From NCBI GenBank assembly GCA_964553025.1, contig CAZKJF010000006.1, positions 1-25,975 of the forward strand: a stretch of DNA of 25,975 bases, read 5' to 3'. The notes under the pieces were generated by a model that worked only from the letters and a program-made list of their open reading frames with translations, was not told the DNA's origin and did no database searches. The translations under genes and the position numbers were made by a program. The stretch is from 2-01-FULL-49-17 sp964553025. Its GTDB lineage: Bacteria > Patescibacteriota > Minisyncoccia > 2-02-FULL-40-12 > GWA2-44-9. Of this stretch, positions 5,643 to 12,750 are shown piece by piece. Each line of letters begins with the position of its first letter. Position 1 is the first letter of the stretch.

Positions 5643-7867
5643 GCTTCAGCGTCTTTTTTCTTGCCGTATTTTTTGGCGCCGCGGGGCTTGGGCGGGTTTG
5701 CTTTCCATTTTTCCAGAGCCTCCTGAAGCTGGGCCTCGCTCTCGGGTTTGGCGCTCATGATGAAATTGCAATCCGGCCAGCGAGAGCAGGCATAGAAAGG
5801 CTTGCCGCGGCCGCGCGATTTCTTCTCGACGATATCGCCGGTTTGACAATTGGGGCACTTGAAACCCGTCTTATTGAGGATTTTTCGGATGCCTTTGCAG
5901 GTCGGATAGTCAACGCAGCCAAGGAAATAACCGAAGCGTCCGCGCTTAACCGCCATCGGCTTGCCGCAGATGGGGCAACGTTCATCTTTGGTTTTTTCTT
6001 CCAGTTCTTTGATCTTGGCGGCTTCTTCGGGCAAGGGCTGGGTGATTTTCGGATCGTCGGGGCAGACGAGGAATTTTCCGAAGCGCCCGAATTTTATAAT
6101 CATCATCTTGCCGCAGTGCGCGCACGGCACGTCGGAAACTTCGGTTAATTTCTCGACGCTTTCGACTTTTTCGGCGAGGTTCTTGCTGAACGGCTCATAG
6201 AATTCTCGAATGACGGGGACCCAGGCAATCTTGCCTTCGGCGATTTCGTCGAATTCTTCTTCGATGTGGGAAGTGAAATTAATATCAATGACTTCGGGAA
6301 AATGCTCAACGAGCATGTCGTTCACCAGAAAACCAATCTCCGTCGGCTTGTATTTCTTGTCTTCTTTCTCGACGTAGCCGCGGTCTTGGATGGTGGCGAG
6401 CGTGGGCGCGTAGGTGGACGGGCGGCCGACGCCGGCGGCTTCAAGCGTTTTGACAAGCGTAGCGTCGGTATAGCGGGCGGGAGGCTCGGTGAAGTGCTGG
6501 TCTTTCAGAAGTTCCAAGAACTTGAGCAGTTCTTTGGCCTGTAATTCCGGCAGCTGGCCGTCTTCGTATTCTTCGGCGTCGCTTTGCTCGCCTTCATCGC
6601 GCGTTTCAGTGTAGACGCGGATGAAGCCGTCGAATTTTACGACTTGGCCGTTGGCGCGAAAGGCATACTTGTCGCCGGCGCCGATATCTACGGCAGTTTG
6701 ATCAAGCACTGCGGCCTGCATTTGGCAGGCGAGGGTGCGCTTCCAGATGAGATCGTATAATTTACGCTGGCCGGGATCCATTGCGGCAGGCAAAGAATCA
6801 GGCAGGCGCGAAAGATCAGTCGGGCGGATCGCTTCATGCGCTTCTTGGGCGCCCTTGGATTTGTTTTGGTAAAATCGCGGAGATTCCAGCGTATATTCCG
6901 GCCCGAATTGGTCGCGAATGACGTCTTGAGCTTGAGCCAAAGCGATTGAAGAAATGTTCAAGCTATCGGTGCGCATGTATGTGATGATGCCGGTCTCATA
7001 CAATTTCTGGGCTAGAGTCATGGTTTGTTTGGCCGAGAAGCCGAGTTTGCGCGAGGCTTCCTGCTGGAGCGTGGAAGTGGTAAATGGCGCTGCCGGGTTG
7101 CGGCGGACTTCTTTTTTGGTCACTTCAAGAACCGTGTAGGCGGCGCCGGCCAGTTCATCGGTGATTTGCTTGGCTTGGGCGGCGTCTTTGACGGCCAAGC
7201 GATCCAGAACTTTGTCGCCGATTTTGACGAGGCGGGCTTTGAATGTCTTGTCTTCGTTTTCTTTCGCGAGAACGGCTTCGATTGACCAGTATTCCTGGGG
7301 GACGAATTTTTGAATTTCCCGCTCGCGTTCGACGATGAGGCGGACGGCGACGCTTTGGACGCGTCCGGCCGACAGGCCGGACCGGACTTTTTTCCAGAGG
7401 AACGGCGAAAGCTTGTAGCCGACAAGGCGATCAAGAATGCGGCGGGCCTGCTGGGCGTCAACCAGGTGTTCATCAATGCCGCGGGGATTGGCGATCGCTT
7501 CTTCAATCGCCGGCTTGGTGATTTCATGGAATACGACCCGCTCGACTTTTTTGGACGTAATCGGCCCGTCCAGACCTAGAGCCTGCGAGAGGTGCCAGGC
7601 GATCGCTTCGCCTTCGCGGTCAGGGTCGGTGGCGAGAATGACGTGGTCGGCTTGTTTGGCGTCGGCCTTGAGTTCGGTTACGATTTTCTTGGCTTTGGCC
7701 GGGACGAGGTATTTGGGTTCGAAACCATGATCGACATCAATGCCAAGTTTGGACTTAGGTAAATCGCGGATGTGGCCAAACGAAGATTTGACGACATAGT
7801 CGCCCTTGAGGAATTTTGAAATTGTTTTTGCCTTGGTTGGCGACTCTACGATGATTAAATCAGGCAT
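5612..7867 (-). CDS. topA: DNA topoisomerase I
   Basis: 751 residues. This type IA topoisomerase relaxes negative supercoils by single-strand passage. The TOPRIM domain (about 1-115) shows IVESPTKAKTISKFL and the metal-binding DPDREGEAIAWHL. The active-site tyrosine is Y297 in ETGIITYMRTDS. SAGRVQSVAVRLIVEREREI and HEAIRPT are also canonical. Three C-terminal zinc-finger-like units follow. The first (CAHCGKMM...FLVCPDD) shows only three cysteines. The second (CPICGKPM...CVDYPTC) and third (CPNC...CSRWPDC) have four each. The tail is basic, and its last residues and stop codon lie inside palindromic element B. The start overlaps the dprA stop by 8 bp, so the two form one minus-strand operon. 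Confidence 0.97.
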   Translation of the reverse strand: MPDLIIVESPTKAKTISKFLKGDYVVKSSFGHIRDLPKSKLGIDVDHGFEPKYLVPAKAKKIVTELKADAKQADHVILATDPDREGEAIAWHLSQALGLDGPITSKKVERVVFHEITKPAIEEAIANPRGIDEHLVDAQQARRILDRLVGYKLSPFLWKKVRSGLSAGRVQSVAVRLIVEREREIQKFVPQEYWSIEAVLAKENEDKTFKARLVKIGDKVLDRLAVKDAAQAKQITDELAGAAYTVLEVTKKEVRRNPAAPFTTSTLQQEASRKLGFSAKQTMTLAQKLYETGIITYMRTDSLNISSIALAQAQDVIRDQFGPEYTLESPRFYQNKSKGAQEAHEAIRPTDLSRLPDSLPAAMDPGQRKLYDLIWKRTLACQMQAAVLDQTAVDIGAGDKYAFRANGQVVKFDGFIRVYTETRDEGEQSDAEEYEDGQLPELQAKELLKFLELLKDQHFTEPPARYTDATLVKTLEAAGVGRPSTYAPTLATIQDRGYVEKEDKKYKPTEIGFLVNDMLVEHFPEVIDINFTSHIEEEFDEIAEGKIAWVPVIREFYEPFSKNLAEKVESVEKLTEVSDVPCAHCGKMMIIKFGRFGKFLVCPDDPKITQPLPEEAAKIKELEEKTKDERCPICGKPMAVKRGRFGYFLGCVDYPTCKGIRKILNKTGFKCPNCQTGDIVEKKSRGRGKPFYACSRWPDCNFIMSAKPESEAQLQEALEKWKANPPKPRGAKKYGKKKDAEAPEQSPSEAA

Positions 7868-8717
7868 TAGATTGGTAGGTGCCGTCGTCCGCGCGGCGGA
7901 CGAGGCCTTTGATTTCCATTACGGATAATGCGGCAAGAACACGGGACGCTTCCTGGCCCGAACCCTCGATGATCGAATCGGCGGCCAAGGGGCCATTGGT
8001 ATGCAGTATACCAAGAATCGCTTGCTCCGTTGGATTGGCTGTGGACACCGCCGGTTTGTCCAGTGGCAGCGCATCGTATGTTTTTAGGATATCCTCGGCA
8101 TTGGATACAAGCGCGGCGCCATGCCGAATGAGCCAGTTTGTGCCCCGTGATAGCGGAGAAAAAATACTGCCGGGAACTGCGAATACGTCTCGGTTTTGAT
8201 CCAGCGCGCTCTGGGCGGTTACCAGCGACCCGCTGCCCTCGGCCGCTTCGATTACCAAGACGCCTCGGGAAATGCCGCTGATGATGCGGTCCCGCACCGC
8301 AAAATTACTGGCGAAGACGCGGTCGCCATCGCCGTATTCGGAGACCAGGAGCCCGCCGGATTCAAGAATCCGGCGGGCGAGCGCGGCATTGGTTTTCGGA
8401 CTGGGATCGGAGACCGGTCCGCCCAGAACGGCGATTGCGCGGCCGCCGGCGTCGAGCGCCGCCTGATGGGCAGCCGCATCGGCGCCGATGGCCAGGCCGC
8501 TGACGATGACGCAATGGCCGGCCGCGGCCGGCACAATACGCCGGATCGCTTCCTGCCCGTAGCTTGTTAATTTGCGGGTGCCGACGACGGCAAAACAAAA
8601 CTGATTCAGAAGAGCCAGGTCGCCGCGGCAATACAATTGCCGCGGCGGATCGGCGATCTGGCGCAGCAGTTCGGGGTATTCCGGCGATTCAAGCGTTATC
8701 TTCCGTATCGGGTGCAT
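7860..8717 (-). CDS. dprA: DNA-processing protein DprA (Smf)
   Basis: 285 residues. DprA binds incoming single-stranded DNA during natural transformation and loads RecA. The Rossmann-like domain shows FAVVGTRKLTSYGQEA, VSGLAIGADAAAHQAAL, GGRAIAVLGG, LVSEY, FAVRDRIISGIS (usual RNR motif here RDR), EGSGSLVTAQSALDQ and GSIFSPLSRGTNWLI. A C-terminal winged-helix-like part follows (TEQAILGILHTNGPL...EIKGLVRRADDGTY). The N-terminal SAM-like region is short. It is the first gene of a dprA-topA operon. The AT-rich region just upstream of ATG 8717 (TATATA, seven bases away on the minus strand) could be its -10. Two perfect 12-bp hairpins lie inside the gene (8351-8378 and 8621-8647). Confidence 0.95.
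   Translation of the reverse strand: MHPIRKITLESPEYPELLRQIADPPRQLYCRGDLALLNQFCFAVVGTRKLTSYGQEAIRRIVPAAAGHCVIVSGLAIGADAAAHQAALDAGGRAIAVLGGPVSDPSPKTNAALARRILESGGLLVSEYGDGDRVFASNFAVRDRIISGISRGVLVIEAAEGSGSLVTAQSALDQNRDVFAVPGSIFSPLSRGTNWLIRHGAALVSNAEDILKTYDALPLDKPAVSTANPTEQAILGILHTNGPLAADSIIEGSGQEASRVLAALSVMEIKGLVRRADDGTYQSNA
8351..8378. repeat. Perfect 12-bp hairpin inside dprA
   Basis: GCCCGCCGGATT (8351-8362) pairs exactly with 8367-8378 around CAAG. On the coding strand it covers the RRILESGG segment before LLVSEY. Confidence 0.8.
8621..8647. repeat. Perfect 12-bp hairpin in the 5' part of dprA
   Basis: CGCCGCGGCAAT (8621-8632) pairs exactly with 8636-8647 around a 3-nt loop. It lies about 70 bases downstream of the dprA start codon and encodes part of RQLYCRGDL. 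Confidence 0.8.
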
Positions 8718-8754
8718 ATACTACTATATATGACTGGTAAAAATCAAATCTGCG

Positions 8755-8782
8755 TGCTATGCTCGACTCATTCATCTATCCT
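8755..8782 (+). promoter_or_regulatory. Candidate promoter(s) of the GT2-galT-dedA-tpiA operon
   Basis: Two -10 candidates lie between the divergent dprA and GT2 starts. TGC-TATGCT (8755-8763) is a good extended -10 that would give a leader of about 20 nt. TATCCT (8777-8782) lies eight bases before ATG 8791 and would give a leaderless mRNA. No convincing -35 accompanies either. Confidence 0.45.
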
Positions 8783-8790
8783 ACCACAAC

Positions 8791-9522
8791 ATGCATTTAT
8801 CCGTTATCATTCCCGCCAAGAACGAAGAAAAAACAATCCGAAAAACCGTTGAATCCGTCTTCGCTCATTGCTCCGCCAAGGGCTGGGACCATGAGATTAT
8901 CGTTGTGGCCAATAACAGCACTGACAATACCGCTGCCGTCGTGAACGAAGCCGCCGCGTCCATGCCGTCCGTCCGCCTCATTGAATATCACGGCCATCCC
9001 GGCAAGGGCTACGCTGTCCGGACTGGAATGCTGGGAGCTCGTGGCGATTTTCGCCTGTTCATGGATGCCGACAATTCCACGACGATTGATAACGTCGATG
9101 TGATGCTGCCGTTTTTCAAAGACGGATACGACGTCGTAATCGCTTCGATCGCGATCGAGGGCTCAACCGTGGCTAGCGGATCGGAACCGGCGTGGCGCCG
9201 CCTGTTCGGCAAGCTGGGCAATCTCTGGATTCAGATTTTTGCGGTGCCGGGCATTTGGGATACCCAGCGGGGATTCAAAATCGTAACGGCAAACGCGGCG
9301 GAAGATATTTTCTCGGCTGCTAAGATCGACGGCTGGGGCTTCGATGTTGAAATGCTGGCTTTGGCCCGCAAGTTCAAGCATAAAATTAAAGAAGTTCCGA
9401 TTCATTGGAAGAACGACGGGAGCCAGACCAAGGTCGGTTTGTCCGCCTATATTCAAGTCTTGAAAGACACGCTTCGCGTCCGCTGGTATCTGCTGACGCG
9501 CGCGTATTCCCGCCATGCTTAA
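8791..9522 (+). CDS. Family 2 glycosyltransferase, dolichyl-phosphate-sugar synthase-like
   Basis: 243 residues. The GT-A fold is clear: LSVIIPAKNEEKTIRKTVESV at the start, EIIVVANNSTDNTAAVV, GKGYAVRTGMLGARGD, and the metal-binding DAD in LFMDADNST (about residue 91). DTQRGFKIV and the GWGFDVEMLALA block are typical of the DPM1/Alg5-like branch, which charges a polyprenyl phosphate with a sugar. No membrane segment is visible, so it is probably a soluble or peripheral enzyme. It overlaps galT by 8 bp. The acceptor and the sugar cannot be read from sequence. The neighbouring GalT-like gene suggests a hexose. Confidence 0.85.
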   Translation: MHLSVIIPAKNEEKTIRKTVESVFAHCSAKGWDHEIIVVANNSTDNTAAVVNEAAASMPSVRLIEYHGHPGKGYAVRTGMLGARGDFRLFMDADNSTTIDNVDVMLPFFKDGYDVVIASIAIEGSTVASGSEPAWRRLFGKLGNLWIQIFAVPGIWDTQRGFKIVTANAAEDIFSAAKIDGWGFDVEMLALARKFKHKIKEVPIHWKNDGSQTKVGLSAYIQVLKDTLRVRWYLLTRAYSRHA

Positions 9523-10519
9523 CGAATTCCGCCAAGACCCCGTATCGGGCGAATGGGTGCTGTTCGCGACCCAGCGCGCCCGCAAACCCGCGCCGTCGAC
9601 GGCGAGCATGCTGAAAATGGACAAAGAGTCCTGCCCCTTTGAAAATCCCCAAGAGAAAGGCAACGAAGCTCCGCTTCTGATTTTTTCTCACGGCAAGCAG
9701 GCAGCCGACCTCACTGATTGGACGACGCAGGTTTTTCGGAATAAATTTCCGGCTTTGCAATACGGCATCTGCGGGCCGATCAGCGTCGGGCCGCTGTTTT
9801 CAACGGCTGTTGGCTACGGATTCCATGAATTGGTCGTGACGCGCGACCATGACCGCCATTTCTCATCGTTCACCGCCGCGGAGACAGCCGAAGTCCTAAC
9901 CGTGTATCGCGAACGGTATCGCGCCATTGCAACCGACCAGTGCGGGGACTATATCGCCATTTTCCATAACCACGGCTATCTGGCCGGAGCGAGCGTGTAT
10001 CATAACCATTCCCAAATTATTTCGGTGCCCTTCGTGCCGCCGATGATCGTCCGTGATATTGACCGGGCCGGGGCGTATTTCAGAACCAGCGGCACGCGAA
10101 TCCACGAATCAGTCTTGGCGCAGGAATTGCAGGAGGGAAAGCGGGTGGTGTTTCAGAATGACCGATTTGCGGCAATTTGTTCATATACCAGCCGCGTCCC
10201 GTACGAGATCCGAATCTATCCCAAGTACCATCAGCCGTATTTTGCTGATATTTCCGATGCGGATGTGACCGCCTGCGGCGAAGTTTTGCAAACCGCGCTG
10301 GCGCGTTTGGACAAAGTTACTGGCAACGCCGATTACACGTTCTTGGTTCACACGGCGCCGCCGGGGGAAGCAAAGCCTGAATATGACGCATTTCGCTGGC
10401 ATATTGAAATCATCCCGCGCGTGACGATGCCAGCGGGTTTTGAAACCTCTACCAACGTGTATATTAATGTCGTCGATCCCGATCAAGCCGCGGAAGAATT
10501 AAGAACCGCAACCGTATGA
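9515..10519 (+). CDS. galT: Galactose-1-phosphate uridylyltransferase-family protein
   Basis: 334 residues. It belongs to the GalT branch of the HIT superfamily, nucleotidyltransferases that swap a nucleotide onto a hexose-1-phosphate through a histidine intermediate. Visible markers are FRQDPVSGEWVLFATQRARKP at the N-terminus, CPFE, FRNKFPAL, HELVVTRDH, the active-site region GASVYHNHSQI (HNH in place of the usual HPH or HSH), and WHIEIIPR near the C-terminus. A second HxH (FHNHGYLAGAS) precedes it. Assignment to GalT rather than ADP-glucose phosphorylase or another relative is not certain. It is embedded by 8-bp and 4-bp overlaps between a GT2 gene and dedA, so it likely supplies activated sugar for glycan synthesis. 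Confidence 0.8.
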   Translation: MLNEFRQDPVSGEWVLFATQRARKPAPSTASMLKMDKESCPFENPQEKGNEAPLLIFSHGKQAADLTDWTTQVFRNKFPALQYGICGPISVGPLFSTAVGYGFHELVVTRDHDRHFSSFTAAETAEVLTVYRERYRAIATDQCGDYIAIFHNHGYLAGASVYHNHSQIISVPFVPPMIVRDIDRAGAYFRTSGTRIHESVLAQELQEGKRVVFQNDRFAAICSYTSRVPYEIRIYPKYHQPYFADISDADVTACGEVLQTALARLDKVTGNADYTFLVHTAPPGEAKPEYDAFRWHIEIIPRVTMPAGFETSTNVYINVVDPDQAAEELRTATV

Positions 10520-11133
10520 TTCTCGATGCGCTCGCTCAAACCGTATTGACCGCGATCCAGGCCACCGGCTATCTGGGGTTGTTTCTGTTTTCACTCGTGG
10601 AAAGCGCGGCGATACCCATTCCGTCTGAAGTAGTGCTGCCGTTCTCCGGATTTTTGGCGGCAGCCGGCACATTCCATATTGGGACCGTGATTTTGGTGGC
10701 GACAGTGGCTAATGTGGCCGGTTCACTGATTCTGTACGCCATCGGCCGCTCCGGCGGCCGATGGCTCGTCGAGCGCTACGGCCGCTATGTATTCATTCAT
10801 GTCCATGATCTCCATCGGGCCGACCAATGGTATCAAAAACACGGTCCGGCGACGGTGTTTTGGTCGCGCTTGCTGCCGGCCGTCCGCACTTTCAGTTCGC
10901 TTCCGGCTGGCGTCGCGCGGATGCGCATCCGCTATTTTGTTCTTTATACGACGATCGGTTCGGCCATTTGGAACGGCGTCCTGGCCGGGATCGGTTTTAA
11001 AGCCGGCGAGAACTGGGATTTGCTCCACGGGTATTTCCAAAAATTCGACATCGGAATCGGCGCGGCCATTATTATTCTCATTTTATGGTTCATCATGCGC
11101 CAGCGCCACGCCCATCATGATCATGTCCAATAA
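10516..11133 (+). CDS. DedA-family membrane protein
   Basis: 205 residues. DedA/SNARE-associated proteins include polyprenyl-phosphate and phospholipid transporters that return undecaprenyl phosphate across the membrane. The N-terminal re-entrant region LVESAAIPIPSEVVLPFSGFLAA carries the conserved E and P-x-P-x-E. GSLILYAIGRSGGRW is typical. The F-x-S-R motif (VFWSRLLPAVRTFSSLPAG) follows, then two C-terminal membrane helices and a His-rich end (RQRHAHHDHVQ). The start overlaps the galT stop as ATGA. A 9-bp hairpin (10741-10762) lies in the gene. Context with uppP and glycan genes fits a lipid-carrier role, but the substrate is inferred. Confidence 0.9.
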   Translation: MILDALAQTVLTAIQATGYLGLFLFSLVESAAIPIPSEVVLPFSGFLAAAGTFHIGTVILVATVANVAGSLILYAIGRSGGRWLVERYGRYVFIHVHDLHRADQWYQKHGPATVFWSRLLPAVRTFSSLPAGVARMRIRYFVLYTTIGSAIWNGVLAGIGFKAGENWDLLHGYFQKFDIGIGAAIIILILWFIMRQRHAHHDHVQ

Positions 11134-11875
11134 AAAATACGTCATCGGAAACTGGAAAGCGCTGCCAAACAGCCAAGCTGAAGTGGACCAGATTTTAGAT
11201 TTCCTTTCTGAACATCTTCCATCAGGTGACACAGAGACTTCCATTGTCGTATGTCCGCCCTTTGTATACCTCGAAGAAGTTTCCAAAATACTTGCCACCA
11301 CTTCATTGGGGACGCGAGTGGAGTTAGGTGCTCAAGATATTGCCTTGAGCGATGAACCGAGCCAGACCGGCGAAGTGACCGGGGAGCAATTGGCTCGTTT
11401 GGGCGTGCGCTACGTTATCATCGGCCATTCCGATCGGCGCTGGAAGCTGGGCGAGTCCGATGAAATTACCAATGCGAAATTGCGCATGGCGCTTCAGCAT
11501 AATCTCACGCCGATTGTGTGCATCGGTGAACGTGTCCGCGAGGGAAATTTTGGAAAAGATATTATTGATCAAATTGATGCAACATTCGCAGGTGCTTCTT
11601 CGGATCAGATTCAATCATGCGTGATTGCGTATGAGCCGGTCTGGGCAATCAGTACCAATCCGGGTGCAAAACCTGATACGCCCGAGTCTGCGCAACAATC
11701 GATTCAAATTATTCGCGATCATCTCAAGAGCGATATCCGCATGCTCTACGGCGGTTCCGTGAACCCCAAAAACGCAGAAGCGTTTTTGGGGTTGCCAAAC
11801 GCCTCCGGCGTCCTGGTTGGCGGTGCCAGTGTCCGTCCCGAGGATTTCCTTCAGATTATCCGAGCCGCAATGTAA
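11123..11875 (+). CDS. tpiA: Triose-phosphate isomerase
   Basis: 250 residues. It interconverts dihydroxyacetone phosphate and glyceraldehyde 3-phosphate in glycolysis. Catalytic residues are N10 and K12 (IGNWKALP), H102 (YVIIGHSDRRW) and E171 (AYEPVWAI). The phosphate loops LYGGSVNPKNA and LVGGASV are intact. Two departures are visible: the near-universal GHSERR is GHSDRR (D104), and loop 6 reads AISTNPGAKPD in place of the common AIGTGKTATPE. ATG 11123 is chosen because MSNKKYVIGNWK matches the family. The same frame is open far upstream inside dedA, and ATG 11117 would add MI. It overlaps dedA by 11 bp. A perfect 14-bp hairpin lies near its 3' end. Confidence 0.95.
   Translation: MSNKKYVIGNWKALPNSQAEVDQILDFLSEHLPSGDTETSIVVCPPFVYLEEVSKILATTSLGTRVELGAQDIALSDEPSQTGEVTGEQLARLGVRYVIIGHSDRRWKLGESDEITNAKLRMALQHNLTPIVCIGERVREGNFGKDIIDQIDATFAGASSDQIQSCVIAYEPVWAISTNPGAKPDTPESAQQSIQIIRDHLKSDIRMLYGGSVNPKNAEAFLGLPNASGVLVGGASVRPEDFLQIIRAAM
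11762..11793. repeat. Perfect 14-bp hairpin inside tpiA
   Basis: AACCCCAAAAACGC (11762-11775) pairs exactly with 11780-11793 around AGAA. It encodes NPKNAEAFLGL, just after the conserved LYGGSV phosphate loop. Confidence 0.85.
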
Positions 11876-11899
11876 AAGCCGCCGGCGTTAGCCGGCGGC
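11874..11899 (-). terminator. Terminator of the TrpF-like gene, between convergent genes
   Basis: GCCGCCGGC (11878-11886) pairs with GCCGGCGGC (11891-11899). On the minus strand the hairpin is followed by TTTT (11877-11874), a short U-tract. The minus gene's TAA stop (11890-11888) lies in the loop. On the plus strand there is no T-run, so it terminates tpiA poorly if at all. Confidence 0.6.
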
Positions 11900-12667
11900 G
11901 GAAGCGGCGCTGAACAGTTCCAGCGCCGCTTGTACGTACCGTTTCGTTTCTTTCAGATGGAGCGTGTCGTCCGAGGGCCGGCGACGCCGGCCCTCGGCAT
12001 CGATACTTATATTCGGAAATTCTTCAGCGATCTCGCGGACGACATCAAGTGTATCGGCGCAGAGACCGCCGGCAACCCCCAGTTTGTCCCCGACGATGAT
12101 TTGAAGCGGTGACAGAAATGCTTTGGCAAAATCGGTGCTGAACAACTTGCCGGTTCCACCGCTGACATCGATCAGGAATTTATCGACCAGATGGTCGTAT
12201 TCCTGGACTTTTTCGGCGATTCTTTCGGGATCATTGTGAAGCATGTGCATGGCGGTTGGCCCGATCTGAAGGATGATTTTCAGTTTGGAATGCCGGCTTC
12301 GGAGCGCGTATATTCCCGCCCTTGAAGGCCAGGCGATATTTAATTGCAGCGCATCAGTATTGTATCCCGTACGTGCAAGCGTCTCGTCAATGGTTCTGGC
12401 AAAATTTTCTCGATTGGGCGTGTGATAATGGATTGCCGAAAATACCCTGTGGCAGCGTTGCAGCTTACTAATTGCCTGGATCAGTTCATAGAATCGCCCT
12501 GCGGACGGATAACGATTCGGATATTTGTTCGGCTCTCCACACAGTGTTTTATCGCTGGCGAGGATGCCAAGCATGAGCGGCCGCGAAGGAACAAAGCCGG
12601 CTGTTTCGCCGATGATCTCAATTTCTTCCGTGGTCATGAATCCGGTGACGCCGATATAGGGTAGCAT
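11888..12667 (-). CDS. TrpF-like TIM-barrel protein, function unknown
   Basis: 259 residues. The order of segments resembles phosphoribosylanthranilate isomerase (TrpF): a first strand YIGVTGFMTTEEIE (compare KICGIT...), a late strand LIDVSGGTGKLFSTDF (compare LLD..GGTG..F), then the phosphate loops GVAGGLCADTLDVV and ISIDAEGRRRR. The TrpF catalytic cysteine is absent from the first strand (IGVTG), while the Asp in LIDVSGG is kept, so TrpF chemistry is doubtful. No other trp gene is nearby. It lies between tpiA and pgk on the opposite strand. A small-molecule or sugar-phosphate enzyme is likely from the fold, but the reaction cannot be read. Two perfect hairpins lie near its 3' end. Confidence 0.65.
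   Translation of the reverse strand: MLPYIGVTGFMTTEEIEIIGETAGFVPSRPLMLGILASDKTLCGEPNKYPNRYPSAGRFYELIQAISKLQRCHRVFSAIHYHTPNRENFARTIDETLARTGYNTDALQLNIAWPSRAGIYALRSRHSKLKIILQIGPTAMHMLHNDPERIAEKVQEYDHLVDKFLIDVSGGTGKLFSTDFAKAFLSPLQIIVGDKLGVAGGLCADTLDVVREIAEEFPNISIDAEGRRRRPSDDTLHLKETKRYVQAALELFSAASAAG
11902..11931. repeat. Perfect 11-bp inverted repeat in the TrpF-like gene
   Basis: AAGCGGCGCTG (11902-11912) pairs with 11921-11931 around 8 nt. It encodes the AALELFSAAS tail near the C-terminus on the minus strand. Confidence 0.75.
11971..11997. repeat. Perfect 12-bp hairpin in the TrpF-like gene
   Basis: CCGAGGGCCGGC (11971-11982) pairs exactly with 11986-11997 around GAC. It encodes the AEGRRRRPSDD segment after the last phosphate loop on the minus strand. 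Confidence 0.8.
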
Positions 12668-12685
12668 TGTCAGAGGCCTGGCCCC

Positions 12686-12713
12686 ATGCTATACCAGCGC
12701 GGCTGGTTGTCAA
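12686..12713 (-). promoter_or_regulatory. Promoter of the TrpF-like gene
   Basis: Minus strand: consensus TTGACA (12713-12708), 16-bp spacer, TAGCAT (12691-12686). An alternative extended -10, TGG-TATAGC (12693-12688), has a 14-bp spacer. The leader to ATG 12667 would be about 11-13 nt. It is back to back with the pgk promoter. Confidence 0.6.
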
Positions 12714-12714
12714 T

Positions 12715-12743
12715 GTGACGAAATATTTTTTTTCCTGTAGGAT
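12715..12743 (+). promoter_or_regulatory. Candidate promoter of the pgk operon
   Basis: GTGACG (12715-12720), 17-bp spacer, TAGGAT (12738-12743). The -10 ends seven bases before ATG 12751, which predicts a leaderless transcript. The -35 match is modest. Confidence 0.5.
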
Positions 12744-12750
12744 ATGGAAT

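Noticed and set aside
5762..5990. CRISPR or tandem repeats in the topA zinc-finger region
   Set aside because: The similarity reflects repeated Cys4 domains of topoisomerase I, not DNA repeats.
10787..11122. Upstream extension of tpiA within dedA
   Set aside because: The frame is open but antagonistic to the DedA coding sequence and adds an Arg/Ser-rich non-family peptide.
12667..12750. Extended N-terminus of pgk
   Set aside because: The longer frame passes through the promoters between the divergent genes. MKNVREFTDLKGKKVLLRADF is the usual start.
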